Shown: piece by piece, positions 45,801 to 57,822 of the stretch
Numbering within the stretch: position 1 is the stretch's first letter
Layout: every line of letters begins with the position of its first letter
NCBI GenBank assembly: GCA_022605955.1
Contig: JAKCOZ010000005.1
Span: forward strand, 44,320,950 to 44,384,949
DNA length: 64,000 nucleotides
Direction: 5' to 3'
Source: Rallus limicola
Lineage: Eukaryota; Chordata; Aves; Gruiformes; Rallidae
Made by a program: the position numbers and the translations under genes
Notes under the pieces: model-generated
What the model saw: only the letters and a program-made list of their open reading frames with translations
Told to the model about the DNA's origin: nothing
Database searches by the model: none

Positions 45801-48800
45801 ACAGTACTACTAGCTGCTAAACAGAACACAATGTCTACTCTCAGCTGTGCTACCAAGAAAACCTTGATGATAGGAGTAAGTAACTCAAGCCTGAAAATAG
45901 TAAAACCTAAGTTGTACACCAACTTTAGATAAAGGTCTTCTTTTAAGACCTACTATAAGGAGTTGATCAATTCTTAGCTTGTGTAAAATTTCCCCATGCT
46001 TCACTATTACTTTTTGATAAAGGATCCACTTAGCTGTTTTTCCCTTGCTTCCTCAGAAACTAAACTTGACAAAAGAGGGACCTCAACACCTGGCTGGCAT
46101 TTTGCAAGGCACACAATTTCACCACCCCCCGCTCCCCTTAGTGACAGCACCTACAGAAAGGTCATGATACATGCATCAACAGTGGAAGCAGTACTTAAGA
46201 CAAGTATTACAAGGAGAGCCCTGTGGTGAAAGGCAAAACAAAACCAGCAGTTGTTTTAGTTCAAAAGGAGGTGGTACCCAGAGGGTTTTTTCTGCACAAC
46301 CCCACAGAGCATCAAAAATTGCCCATCATTCAAAGCACTACAAACAAACTACAAACAGGGAGAAAACTGAAGCAGCTAAAGCTGTGGCAACAGAGCACTC
46401 ATTAATTTAAATTCAGTTCTCCCCTTTCTTTGGCATACTAAGCAGTTTCCTCAAGGTCTTGTCTGAGGAGAGGCAACTGCCAGTTAGGCAAAAAGCCACA
46501 AAGGCAAGACAGCCATTCACAGCCTCAGACATCACCTTGAGCTGGCAATGGCATTGCCTTTGCACTGCCTCAGCACAGTCAAAGCTGTCCCAGGAAAGCA
46601 ACCACACCTAACTGCTGCTGCCTCTACTTTGATTTATGGAATGAGAAGGTAGCTACCGCTGCATCCCTTTAGCTTTTAATCTTCACATCCTTTATACTGA
46701 AATTAGTTAATGTCTACTTTTACATGTATCAGTTTTCTGACACAGCAGATATCCATATTCAACTGTTGGCCATGTCACAGATATCTTTTACAGTTTTGGG
46801 CAGATTTCCTAATTGGAGTTTTATATCCCTTGCCTAAAAAATGCTAACAGTAAGATATTTTTCAAGCAAACTTTGGCTACCCTATTCTTGTGAATTAGAA
46901 CTCCTCTAAACATGGATCACCCAAAAGCACATACTTTATTACAGAGCCCCTTAAATTCTACTGTCCTTAAATGCCACCAGTGTGAACAGGATATTACCAC
47001 AGTCTCATTTCTGATAAATGAACATTACAAGTGAAATTGTTTCTCAAACTTTTTTTTTTTTTCTATAGCAACCACTCTTCTGTGCATTAGAAAACCCAGA
47101 CAAGCTTTGGTGCCTGCCTCCGGGCAAGTCGTTTTCATTACTGTGTATTGCCAAAGTATCTCTGAAGTCAGGAATTTATGCACTGGTATTTTTAACAATA
47201 TCCAGGTGCATGACCAAATATGCACTTCCATCTGTGACTTAGCATTAAGCATGCAAACATTGTTTTGGTCATGAGGGAGCTAATTACGTATTCTTATAAA
47301 TCCTACCTCATGTTTATCCTACAATACACAAGTAATAATTTCTGAGATAAATGTTTTGGTACGACTGAGTGCCTCAGAATTGTAGCCTGAGAAACCACAG
47401 CTGTGGGGCAGAATTTATTGTTTTGGCTTGTTACAGTTTGTATCTACTCTCATGGAGGTCGGATGGAAAAGGCTGAATGATGAAAGCCAAGCCTATGGCA
47501 TATTCAAAGAGTGCAGAACAGCAGCCTTTCTGCTGTACGTGGGTGGGTAGCAATTAACATGGGAACTATTGTATGTTTCATTTGGAATTAGATCTTAATT
47601 AAGAACATGTTACTAGATTAAATTCCAGCTTGTGTTACATATGCCTGCACTGGACATAATCTACACAGGAGATGAACTGCCATTTGTCTTCTCTTAATCC
47701 CTTGTATTTTCTTCAGTGCATCATCTACCCCACCCAATTTCTTCCCCACATGACAAACAGTCGGGTACATCTAGCTCCTTTGTTGAAACACTGTATACTG
47801 CAAATCTAAAGAGAGGCCCAGGGGTTAAACACACATATCTTTAAAAAACACATATTCTCCAAAACAAAAGGAGGTGAAATAATTTAACAGATATCTGGTA
47901 ATCGTGTTTTATTCTTTGAAACCCTAAGCTGCCTGTTTCAATGGAAGAGATGCAACAGAATTGATAAAAGGACCTTTTCCTAGCAGTAGTTCAGAACTTT
48001 GGTAGGCATTAAAATCACTTCATCAGAGCTCTCTCAACAGAGCTGTCATTGGGTTACTAATATCCAGCTCCTCAATTGAAACTGAAGAAATTGTGGTACT
48101 TCTGCAAAGAGCATACAACAGAAACTGGGCTAAAATTGTCCAAGATGTCCATCCATCACATGGAGGCTGCTTATTCCAACACATGGAAGATAGTCCTATT
48201 AGTATTTATGTTATTCCAACTGGCACATCAAGCCTTTGAGACCCCACCAAAAGTAGAACTGTTTAAGAAGTCATCACTCATTTTCCTTTTGGTATGCTCA
48301 TCAGTGAGTGATGGATTACTGTGTGCTGCCTCCATCTTCTTTAGAATTGGTGGGAGGGGGGGATTAAAATAGCATCTAATCACATTAACAGAACTTTTTC
48401 TTTCCAGCTACTGATGTATAGGGGTTAAAGGAGACAACTATAAGAAAATGTGTCATCTGGGTATTACAAGCATTGCATCCTTAAAATAATGCCCGTAGAG
48501 ATAATGTGCAGGACTAGCATATTAACCTGTATTGCGGAATTCCAAGGAGAAAGTCAGACAGCAGACATGAATAGTGCCATCTGACCTCTCCTGCATTTCT
48601 CAAATACATTCTCCAGTGCATAAAGTGGTCTTTCTGCAAGGAAGATTGATGTATAACAAAACAACTTCAAGTAACAGAGCTCCTCTTAATAACATATTTA
48701 CTTCCTTTTGACAACTGATTATGCTTACTTATTATTTTTGCAAGTTGATCTTCATAATCCTAAACAGATCTCTGTCCTCCTTTTTTTGGACACAGATCCC

Positions 48801-51800
48801 AGTAACTCTGCCATGAGCTGGGACTATCTTCTAGCTTCAATATTATAATTCACTCAGTTGTAAGAGCCCTTACTCGGAAGTAATTAGTTGTGCTCATCCC
48901 TGTAATGCACATGTAATAATTTCAGAACTCTTTCCTCTCACAACTGCCTAATTTATTTTTAATACAATATTCTTTTCCATCTAGTTGCACAGTGAATATT
49001 TGCTATTAATAATATAAATTAGATACATAACAGAAAAAATAAAGCAACTGCTCCGCTGTAATGGGACCCTCCAATGAGCACTCTCTGGCTGCTTTATCAG
49101 AACTTTCCAAAATAGTTAAGGATGAATCTTAGATCCACTGAAATTCAACTTTTATTTAAATTTTAAATTAGGACACCACATAAATCTATTTCCATTCCTG
49201 TAAATCAAGACTGAAAAAAACCAAACAAGTTATGTTGCTAAAATAAAGGATAAAAAGACTTTCTGAAATACTGCCGTGACCTGAACTGGGCTTAAAATAG
49301 CCAGAATATCAAATGATTATCACCTTAGCATTTTGTTATCTATGATTACTTATTCTGAAGCCGAATATGTCATTATTTTGCCAGAGAAATATATCCAAAA
49401 TAATAAATTAAAATTGAACTTAATAAGAGTCATGATGAAATATCCTATTGGATATTCTACACAAGATTCTGAATCACCTAAAGCAAATCTGAGCTCTTTC
49501 AAGAGCTTGTTTAAAAGACAAATTCCAGTCATTTCAAATATGCCCAGCCTGATGCTTCTCTGATATTAGGGCTTTGTCCATATTTACCCACAGCTATCCT
49601 TTCCCCAAAATACTTTGCAATAGCAATTCATGTCACTTTTTTTTTTTCCTTAGGTAGAGTATGTGCACAAGCACATTTGGGCTATAACCAAAAGGGAAAA
49701 CAATAATTTGGGAAAATTAACAAACTTCTGCCTCAGCTCTCTACCTGTGCTGCACAGACATATAAGCTGTTCAGTCATGAGCGACGTGGCCTTTACATCC
49801 TCATGTTGCCAGACAAAGTCATCACTAACTTTTGGGTTTTTTCCTTAGCCCCCAGAGCTGTGAACTGCAGCCGTTTCAGCTGCAATTGACAAGGAACTCA
49901 TATATCCCTGAAGGACAGGGCAGGACAGAGGCAACACACAATACCATCTTCCTACTTCAGACAAACCCACCTCTTCTCAATCATAGACTTAAAATGAAAA
50001 TTCTGATATTTTATGTTTCTTTAAGACCATCTCTTGGTAGAAAAGAGGGGGTTTTGATTCTTTGTTGAATTTGTTCTCTTTGCTCATTGTATAATTTTCA
50101 AATAAAAGCCAGAAAAGACAATTATCTGGTTATCTATACACAAAACATATTCCTAGCAGAAGCAGACCTCACAAACTAAAAAAAAAAACAACCCAACTAA
50201 ATTGTGATACCATTCTAATTAACATTTGGTCAAAAACAGTTGTGGTTCTTTGATCATGCAAAAGTTGGTTAGAAAGCCATTCCTTCACATTCAGGACTTC
50301 CTTGAACTTTTGGTAACAAACTTGTGCTCTACAGAGCAAGGATACTGGCTTCTATTGCCTGCAAACCTCATATTCCCGTTACACCAGAGTAACAGTACTA
50401 GATAAAGTTTTGAGAGAGCTGAAAACCTTTACACACATACACAAGTCACACTAATGCTGTTTTTGGATTTCAGGAGAAGGTTATGTCATCTATATAAACA
50501 TGAACAATACAAATAAACCAAAAGAAATTCCTTTCAGTCCTCCTCATTCAAAAGTTTATCTTCACCCACCTCTGACGCTCTTCTCAAGGAAGCCAATGGA
50601 TGCCACTACTCTCAGATAAAGATGAGGCAAACATTCCGCAGGTGGTATCTCTGACTTAGTGAAACCACACAGCTTAATGATGACATAGGCAGACAATTCA
50701 GCAGTTCAGATGCAGTTGCCAGCTTAGCAGGGCTTAGCAGTTTGTAGGTAGCACTTCTTGAAGGAGTTTAAACATCTCTGCCTGAGATTTGGGTTAGGAA
50801 GTACAGATTCATCTTAGGTCTCTGGAGCTATACTCTAGGCTTGCCACAAGACCAAAGGAGGTCTCCAAATTGACAGCAGATATATTATTTTCTCTGTAAA
50901 CTCTGAGGCTGATATCTAATGTTAAAAGATGTTTAGGATAATTTTCTAGGTTTTGTGCATCAAGTCCAAATTGGAGAGGACAGCAATAAGATCAGACTAA
51001 TGGTCACAGAAATAGTGTTAAGAGGAAAACAACCATGGTCTGCGTACATTTCTGCTTGTAAAAACAGAAAGATTCATCCCTGTATTTAATCTACACATAA
51101 GCCTGCAAAGATACTTCTGCCTAAATTATGAATTAGTTATTTTAAAAACAATTCATATACAATAGCCACACAGAGTTACAGACTATTGAATTTTCAGAGT
51201 AGTACTAGCTGGGTTAAAAAACAGTTCTTGTAGTTTGAGAGTGAGTATGTTTATGAGTTTAATAAGTGAAGTCTTAGTTTGTTCCAAAACAGCAGTTATA
51301 GGTTGTCATTTTATCACTATTTAACACTTTGGCTCAATGATGAGAAAAGCATTAAAGCAAACTCACGAGCTTCCTGCCAGCTCTTTGCAACAGGTGAATC
51401 AGCAGCAGTGTTTTCAGCACTGGTTGCCAGTAAGCCAACTCTTTTGTCCCAAGGTCTTCTAGGAAGCATTCATACAGTGTTTATTGTCTTGATATACACT
51501 TGTAATCGCCTCTCTCTTGCATCCCTCCAAGACATTTGCTTAATAGTCCTTACTGACTGGAGAAAAGTACACGGGGTCTTCATGGTTCAACAGTCCCAGG
51601 GAAGTCCCCCCAGACCAGTTCTCCAAAAGAAATGCAGTCACACTCACTGCAAACATGTATTGCCCTGTATTTTATTTGTCATTAAGCAGACATTGTATTT
51701 CAGGCATTATCCAAACATAGGAGGGTAAGTTAACTGCATCAGAACTGAAGTTATTGCTGCAAATCTTTTCATTTGAAATGTAGCCTTTTGATCATCTTGA

Positions 51801-51939
51801 TGATAGCAGATGTCTGTCTGAAATGTGTTTTGGACCAGTTGGCTGTGTAGTTTCAGACCACGTGGCCTACAGACAACACATACTTGTAAACTAGCTTTCT
51901 GCCCCTTAACACAGAAGAATGGAGGCTTGAGATATCAAG

Positions 51940-52440
51940 GATCGGGAGAAGAGACTTCAGAAACCCTGAGGTGTTTTTGCAGAATATCTTCATCACTCTG
52001 CAGACTGAAGAGGAAAGAACCACCACATCAGGAGAGAGGTTGGAGCAGTGTAAGGCAGCCCAATCTGCTCTCCGCATAACCAGACCAACTAAGAAAAGAC
52101 AACAGGTGATAGTAGGAGGTGACAGAGGCACCCACTTTCTGACCTGATGCACCTCTTGTGAGGTGTGCTGCTGGCTGGGATCTTGGATCAAGGATGTCAC
52201 TGAGAGACTACTAAGTCCTGTACAGTCCACTGACTATTATCCTTCACACGGGCACAAGTGATGCAGGCAGGACCAGTCTGAGGAGCAACAAGGAGGGTTA
52301 CTGAGCCCTGGGAGCAGCAGTAAGGCACTCTGAAGCACAAGTAGTTTTTTTCATCAGTCCCCCTGGTCAAAGAGAGGAGGTTTGTAAAGGCCAGGCAAAT
52401 GTGGCAAGTCAACAAGTGTTTACAGTACTGATGCCACTGT
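51940..52440 (+). pseudogene. Degenerate CR1 LINE 5'/ORF1 region
   Basis: The segment carries phrases in the order seen in CR1 ORF1, whose product has an esterase-like domain. They are CCAACTAAGAAAAGACAACAGG, GGTGATAGTAGGAGGTGAC, CTTGTGAGGTGTGCTGCTGG, GTCCTGTACAGTCCACTGACTAT and CACACGGGCACAAGTGATG (shortened here). Stops and small deletions interrupt the frame, and most of the domain's second half is lost. Identification rests on recalled family structure without alignment. Confidence 0.65.
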
Positions 52441-55039
52441 CAGGGGTTCATCTATTTAGATCATGGTCTAGTGGAGGGGGTTAGACCATGCCTACATCAT
52501 GGGGCTTAGAACTAGATGATGTTTAAAGTCAACACATTCAGTAGATTTTTCTCTGCCATTGCCAAATGCTGTTCATTTTCAGCAAGGCCAAGCCTGCAAG
52601 TTCTCAGTCACAATTCTTTATCCGTTTAGGGGGCATCTCCAAACTAATTCATTATTTTTTACCAGTGTTAAATCCACAGTCTTTATATAAACTCCAGCAA
52701 TGTTTAGAATGTTGCACTAGGGAGAATAATAGGACAAATTACCAAAGATTAAGGGGATTGATGAATGTCTCTCAGAACCTAGAGCAAATTTAGAGAAGGG
52801 CCTAGATCATAAGTTGGCATGCTTAGCAAAAAAATAGGCAGTCTTTTGTGGAGTATTGGCCCTTTTTTTTGGATAACAATGCTGAGGTCACTGGAAAGGA
52901 AGAAGGAGCAAGGCCATTTCCCCCACATTTGTGAGAGGTCCATGGACTTGAGCCTGCTGAGACATGTGTAACCCCTGCAGAACATCCTCAGCTGAGTCTC
53001 ATTGAGGAGATCATGAATGATGCAGCTCTTACATGTGTGTCAGGAAGAGACTCTTGGAACAGATTTTTAGTTTGTCGTGGTTGCCAAAGTGACCTGGGTA
53101 TCCTAGAGTTTGAGTGAACACAGAGAGAATATAATAGTGGTGGCAGATATTTTCATCTAGGAAGCAAGCAAATGTGCACTCTATTGTCAGAGCAATTTCC
53201 CCACTGTTTCACCCAGCTTCTGTAGCTTCTGCCATGCTAGACATCAGTAACATATCATGAAATCCTGTATTAAAAGAGAGGAGTATGACAGCAACTGGCG
53301 TAGGGTAAAAACAGATCACAGATAACACAGTGGTGGGCACAACCTAGGAGAATCCAAATAGCCACAATAATAAAATTAGTTTCCATTAACAGTGCAGTAT
53401 CGGGCCGGCCATACTGCTTTTCTATCAGCAAGCTGACCTCCAAAGGCTATTTTTTACTTGATTTCATAGTTTATTTCTCTACAGAGATTCCCACAGCCTC
53501 AGAGAATAAGAACAATTGCCAGAAAAAAATCATCACATCTACAATTTTAGTTAAAAGAATTCCTTATTTTTTAAATAAGTGACATAAACCCATCCAGACA
53601 AGCAACAACAGTGTTCCAGGAAAGACTGGCATCACTTTAAAACATGACCTCTAAAGGCTTCCCTTACTGCTACTAAAATGCTGGCCATCTGGTTAACATT
53701 TACCGCTTATATCCAGGTCCTTTTAATAGCTTACAAAAATGCCTCCACATGCACCCCCCATGTACACTTTTATTTAAATGCTTGTGTTTCTTTCAACAGC
53801 TGGTACAACAGGCTATATTTCATTTTTGCCTTACAGAGAAGTCATTGTGCAAGATGACAAAATGTGTATAGTTAGAGGAGATGCTCATATTTTAACAATA
53901 CTGAAAGATGCTTGAAAAAGAGTGTATTGCAGCCCTAGCAATTGTCAGACTGCATCTCTCAGTCATAGCTCCAACTCTGCTAGAACAGACAGCAGCTAAA
54001 GTGGGAAATGCAGTATCTCAGAATAAACTTATTTTCTACTTGAAAGAGGATGCTGAAGAATTCACTTTCAATGCCTTTTAATCTGTAAATTATAACTGAA
54101 ATACTGATTAGTTTGGGTTCTTTTTTTTCAATTCAGCAGGTGAATTCTCCACACGTTCCTCCTGGCATCTCAAACAATAAAACAAATGCTTTATTACCAC
54201 TGCCCTTAATTCCAGCATTATAATCTAATGGAGGCATTGCATTGTAGGATCAGCTCAAAGTGCTTAAAGTATGGTTCTGATTTTAGATCAGTCTTGATAT
54301 TGTGCAACATCATTAACCGATTCAGACAATACATAAAGGTACCAATACTTTACAACTCCAGGATTACCATGAATGAGAAATCTCCACTGGGCATTTATTC
54401 TTCTACTGAGGTTTCTCACGTCTTATCAGATTGCTGACAGAGAAAAGAAAAAAAAAAACTCTTTCTGATAGATTTGTGAAAGAGGATCAAAAGTTATCTA
54501 GATATTTTCCATCTTCTTTGTCATAAACTGGGCAAATAAAATTACGAGCTTACATCAGCTGCATGTAAAACAAAGAAATGGAAAGAAAATTAAGCCCTCA
54601 TGACTCCTCTCCTGAATAGTTACAATGATGAAAAAGATTCAGGAGGGACTGCAGAAGAGACCTTTGACAGGTAAATTCAGCCAAGCACTCCTTTGACATT
54701 GGGGTGATCCGACTGTTTAATGCAATCTTTGAATGTATAATTAAGGGATGGCTAAAAAGAAAGGAAATATTATATCATTTCTTTAGCAGTGGTAAGAAAG
54801 TGGCTCAGTTCTGTTTCAAAGGTATATTTTTGTCCAGTTCTGACACCAGTTGGGGAAAACAATAATAGGCTGGAGAAGGTTTAGAAATGAGGATGAGTTG
54901 TTAAAATACTAGGAAACCTGCCTCATAGCCTGTCTTTGTAACTTCTCAAAGGAAAGATCCAGAAATAGCTGTATCACAAAATACAACTACCTACATGGAG
55001 AACAAAGCTTAATTGAAGGTTTCTCCAGTATGGCAGACG
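52441..55039. other. Unassigned DNA between CR1 fragments
   Basis: No reverse transcriptase or other CR1 coding sequence is recognised here, although CR1 pieces of the same orientation lie on both sides. No host gene recognised. Confidence 0.5.
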
Positions 55040-55475
55040 GAGGTGTAAGAAGGTGGACTGAGAACTGGCTGAATGACAGAGCCCAGTGGGTTGCAATGAG
55101 CAGAGCAGAGTCTAGTTGGAGGCCAGCAGCCAGTGATGTGCCCCAGGGGTCAGTGCTTGGTCTGGTATTATTCAGCATATTCATCAATGATCTGGGCAGA
55201 GTGTACCATCAGCAAGATGATACAAAACTGGGAGGAGAGGCTGATGCACCAGAAGGCTGCTTTGCCATTCAGCAAGACCTGGACAGGCTAGAGAACTGGG
55301 TAAAGAGAAACCAAATTAAGTTCAGCAAGGGCAAATGTAGAGTCCTGCACATAGGGAAGAATAATTCTGTGCAGCCTGCTCTAGGTGATCCTGCTATAGC
55401 AGAGGGGACCTTGGGCTAGATAATCTCCAGAGGTCCCTTCCAGTCCCTACTGTTATGTGAATCTGTGAATGTCCA
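55040..55475 (+). pseudogene. CR1 LINE fragment: RT segment fused to 3' UTR
   Basis: An open frame (55030-55416) carries late RT-domain motifs: VPQGSVLGLVLFSIFINDL, then DDTKLGG, then IQQDLDRLENW and KCRVLHIGKNN. The residues usually found between INDL and DDTKLGG are altered and shortened. After LHIGKNN the sequence jumps to the 3' UTR (GATAATCTCCAGAGGTCCC...TGTGAATCTGTGAATG), so the rest of ORF2 is deleted. It is 5'-truncated and cannot mobilise. Confidence 0.88.
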
Positions 55476-57086
55476 CTGCTGTCCCTTGTCCACCCACCCT
55501 ATAGCCATTTTGTCAGTGAAAGCAATTGAGATCATCAGGCATCATTTGCCCTTGGCATATCTGTGTATCCTTAACCATCTTCATATTCTTCATGTGCTTG
55601 ATAATGGTTGGACTTGTTCCACAGTATTCCCAGGACTAATGTGAGGCTAAGCAGCATACAATTGCTCAGTTTCTGGCTTTCCTCCTTTGTTGTTCTGCTA
55701 TAGGAAGCAGCATTTAGCAAGAAGCCTCAAAAAAAAAATAATGTTGGAACAATAAACAATTTTAATCTCTTCTTGTGGCCTCACACACATAAAAATCTAG
55801 GTAGATAAGGACATATACTATCTTTAATTTTCCTGTTTCTTGCCACATTGTGTACCATTCAAAAAGAAAATATAGACTACATGATGCTATAGGTTTTATT
55901 TCTCAGGCAAGTTTGACCTTGGCTGCTGTGAAATACAGACTATGGTTAGACTGGGGAATAACAGCAAAATTGTATGAAGATGCATTTTCTTAATTTCTCC
56001 CTTTAATCTCACTACTCCACTGTCTCTTCCAGACTTTTCCTTTGCTGCTCCCACCACTTGGGGAATAATACATAAAAGGAGCTCTTTGGTTTCTGTATCT
56101 AATTAATTCCCCAAATAGATAAAAAAACAAACCCCACAGCATTATAGTAAGGAGTGGGGACACATTTTGTCTACAACTACTTAAAAAGAATATTTGATTA
56201 ATCACTTTTCTGCAGAGTATAGGCCTCCAGGACAGAGGATCTTGTTTCAGCCAAATGTGAAGTATACAGCTTCAGCATCCTACTCTATTGGTTCAGCCTT
56301 ACTCTTAAGCCAGCCTAGTCCAGAAGAGATTTGTAACAGCAAAGATATTAAGGATGAAATGAAGTCACTATGAATGCAAAGAATGTCTGTAAAAGAAGCA
56401 GAAGAAACAGCAACGCAGGGATTAACAGTGACAGGCTACAATAGACAGGACAAAATACTCATAAAACTGGTAAACACTGAAGAATGCACTGCTCATACCA
56501 AGCTCATAGCAGGCATGACTCACGGGCTGAAGGCCTGTGCTCTGCTGCCATTCCTCTTCCTGTTATTCAAACAAGAACACAGTATGCAGCCAAAAGATGC
56601 CCAAAACAAGAAAACAAAACACACAGAGACACGCCTAAGATTTCTGAAGAGTAAAACAGACCTCTTAGATGACATGTCATTCCACAATAACAGTTGATCG
56701 TTATGGGTATTAGAAAGTCATGTTCAAAAAACATGTTATCATTGTCAGCCAGAAGGAACCTGGATGGTACAGCAGAGGCTCAGTAGCTGACATTTGTTAT
56801 CCTCTGTGTCACATAAGTAATCCCTATCAGACCATTTGGACATAGCTATCTAGGAGTTTATGAATATAAAAGAGATACGTTACCCAGAAATAAAAATGAC
56901 CTTCCCTTTTCTGGTCTCACACAGTGTTTTTACAACCCAATAGTCTTGTGTTCCATTCCACATCCTCCCCCAGAAGACAACAAATGCGTAGAATGTAGGA
57001 AGTCAAGCGTGCTGTTGCAGGGATTATTGCCATGCACTGAGAAATCATTGGTATTCAGAAAAAAAGAGAAAAGAATTCACACAGAA
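55476..57086. other. Unassigned DNA between CR1 fragments
   Basis: No gene or repeat family recognised. One open frame of 107 codons (56374-56697) shows no domain. Confidence 0.55.
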
Positions 57087-57822
57087 AGAATCACACAGAA
57101 TCACAGAATCACAGAATCTTAGGGGTTGGAAGGGACCTCAAGAGATCATCGGGTCCAACCCCCCTGCCAAAGCAGGCTCCCTATCTCATACTACATAGAT
57201 AGGCGTCCAGACGAGACTTGAATATCTCCAGAGAAGGAGACTCCACCACCTCCCTGGGCAGCCTATTCCACTGCTCCGTCACCCTCACTGTGAGAAAGTT
57301 CTTCCGCATGTTGGTGCGGAACTTCCTATGCTCTAGCTTAAAGCCATTGCCCCTAGTCCTGTCCCCACAGACCACTGAAAAGGGGCTGTCCAATTCCCCC
57401 TGCAACCCATGTCTAAGATATTTATAGACATTAATTAGGTCCCCCCTAAGTCTTCTTTTTTCCAGGCTGAACAGCCCCAGCTCACTCAGCCTTTCCTCGT
57501 AGGGTAGATGTTCCAGGCCCCTAATCAACTTTGTCGCCCTTCTCTGGACTCTCTCCAGAAGGTCCCTGTCTTTTTTATACCAGGGGGCCCAGAACTGGAC
57601 ACAGTACTCCAGGTGGGGCCTGACCAACGCAGAGTAGAGGGGGAGGATCACCTCCTTCGACCTGCTGGACACACTCTTCCTGATGCACCCCAGGATCCCA
57701 TTGGCTCTCTTGGCCACCAGGGCACACTGCTTGCTCATAGCCAACCTGTCTTCAACCAGGACCCCCAGGTCCTTCTCCTCAGAGCTCTTTTCCAACAGGT
57801 CATCCCCCAGCCTGTACTGATA
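57087..57822 (-). pseudogene. CR1 LINE 3' end with open ORF2 C terminus
   Basis: The minus strand is open from about 57822 to a stop at 57181-57183 (about 213 codons). It encodes the ORF2 C terminus after the RT core. Landmarks are [75 protein letters not shown] and a final SRLDAYL. The 3' UTR follows (complement of GGTTGGAAGGGACCTCAAG) and then about four AGAATCAC-type octamers (57087-57120), the diagnostic CR1 tail. It is 5'-truncated, lacking endonuclease and RT core, so it is immobile. The unbroken frame and tail suggest a fairly recent insertion. Confidence 0.93.

Larger units (their letters stand above)
38408..51939. other. Long stretch without recognised gene
   Basis: About 13.5 kb of AT-rich DNA. 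A (CA)n tract, a short hairpin and a G/T-rich patch (about 44375-44456, with G-runs at 44440-44455) are visible. The segment 47270-47680 looks like conserved non-coding DNA by composition only. No open frame stands out as coding. Confidence 0.55.

Noticed and set aside
51279..51728. 149-codon open frame on the plus strand
   Set aside because: Apolar and low in charge, with no recognised domain or splice-site support. It is probably chance.
54800..55000. Possible extra repeat homology upstream of the CR1 RT fragment
   Set aside because: Phrases such as GAAAGATCCAGAAATAG look repeat-like, but no ordered match to a family could be supported.
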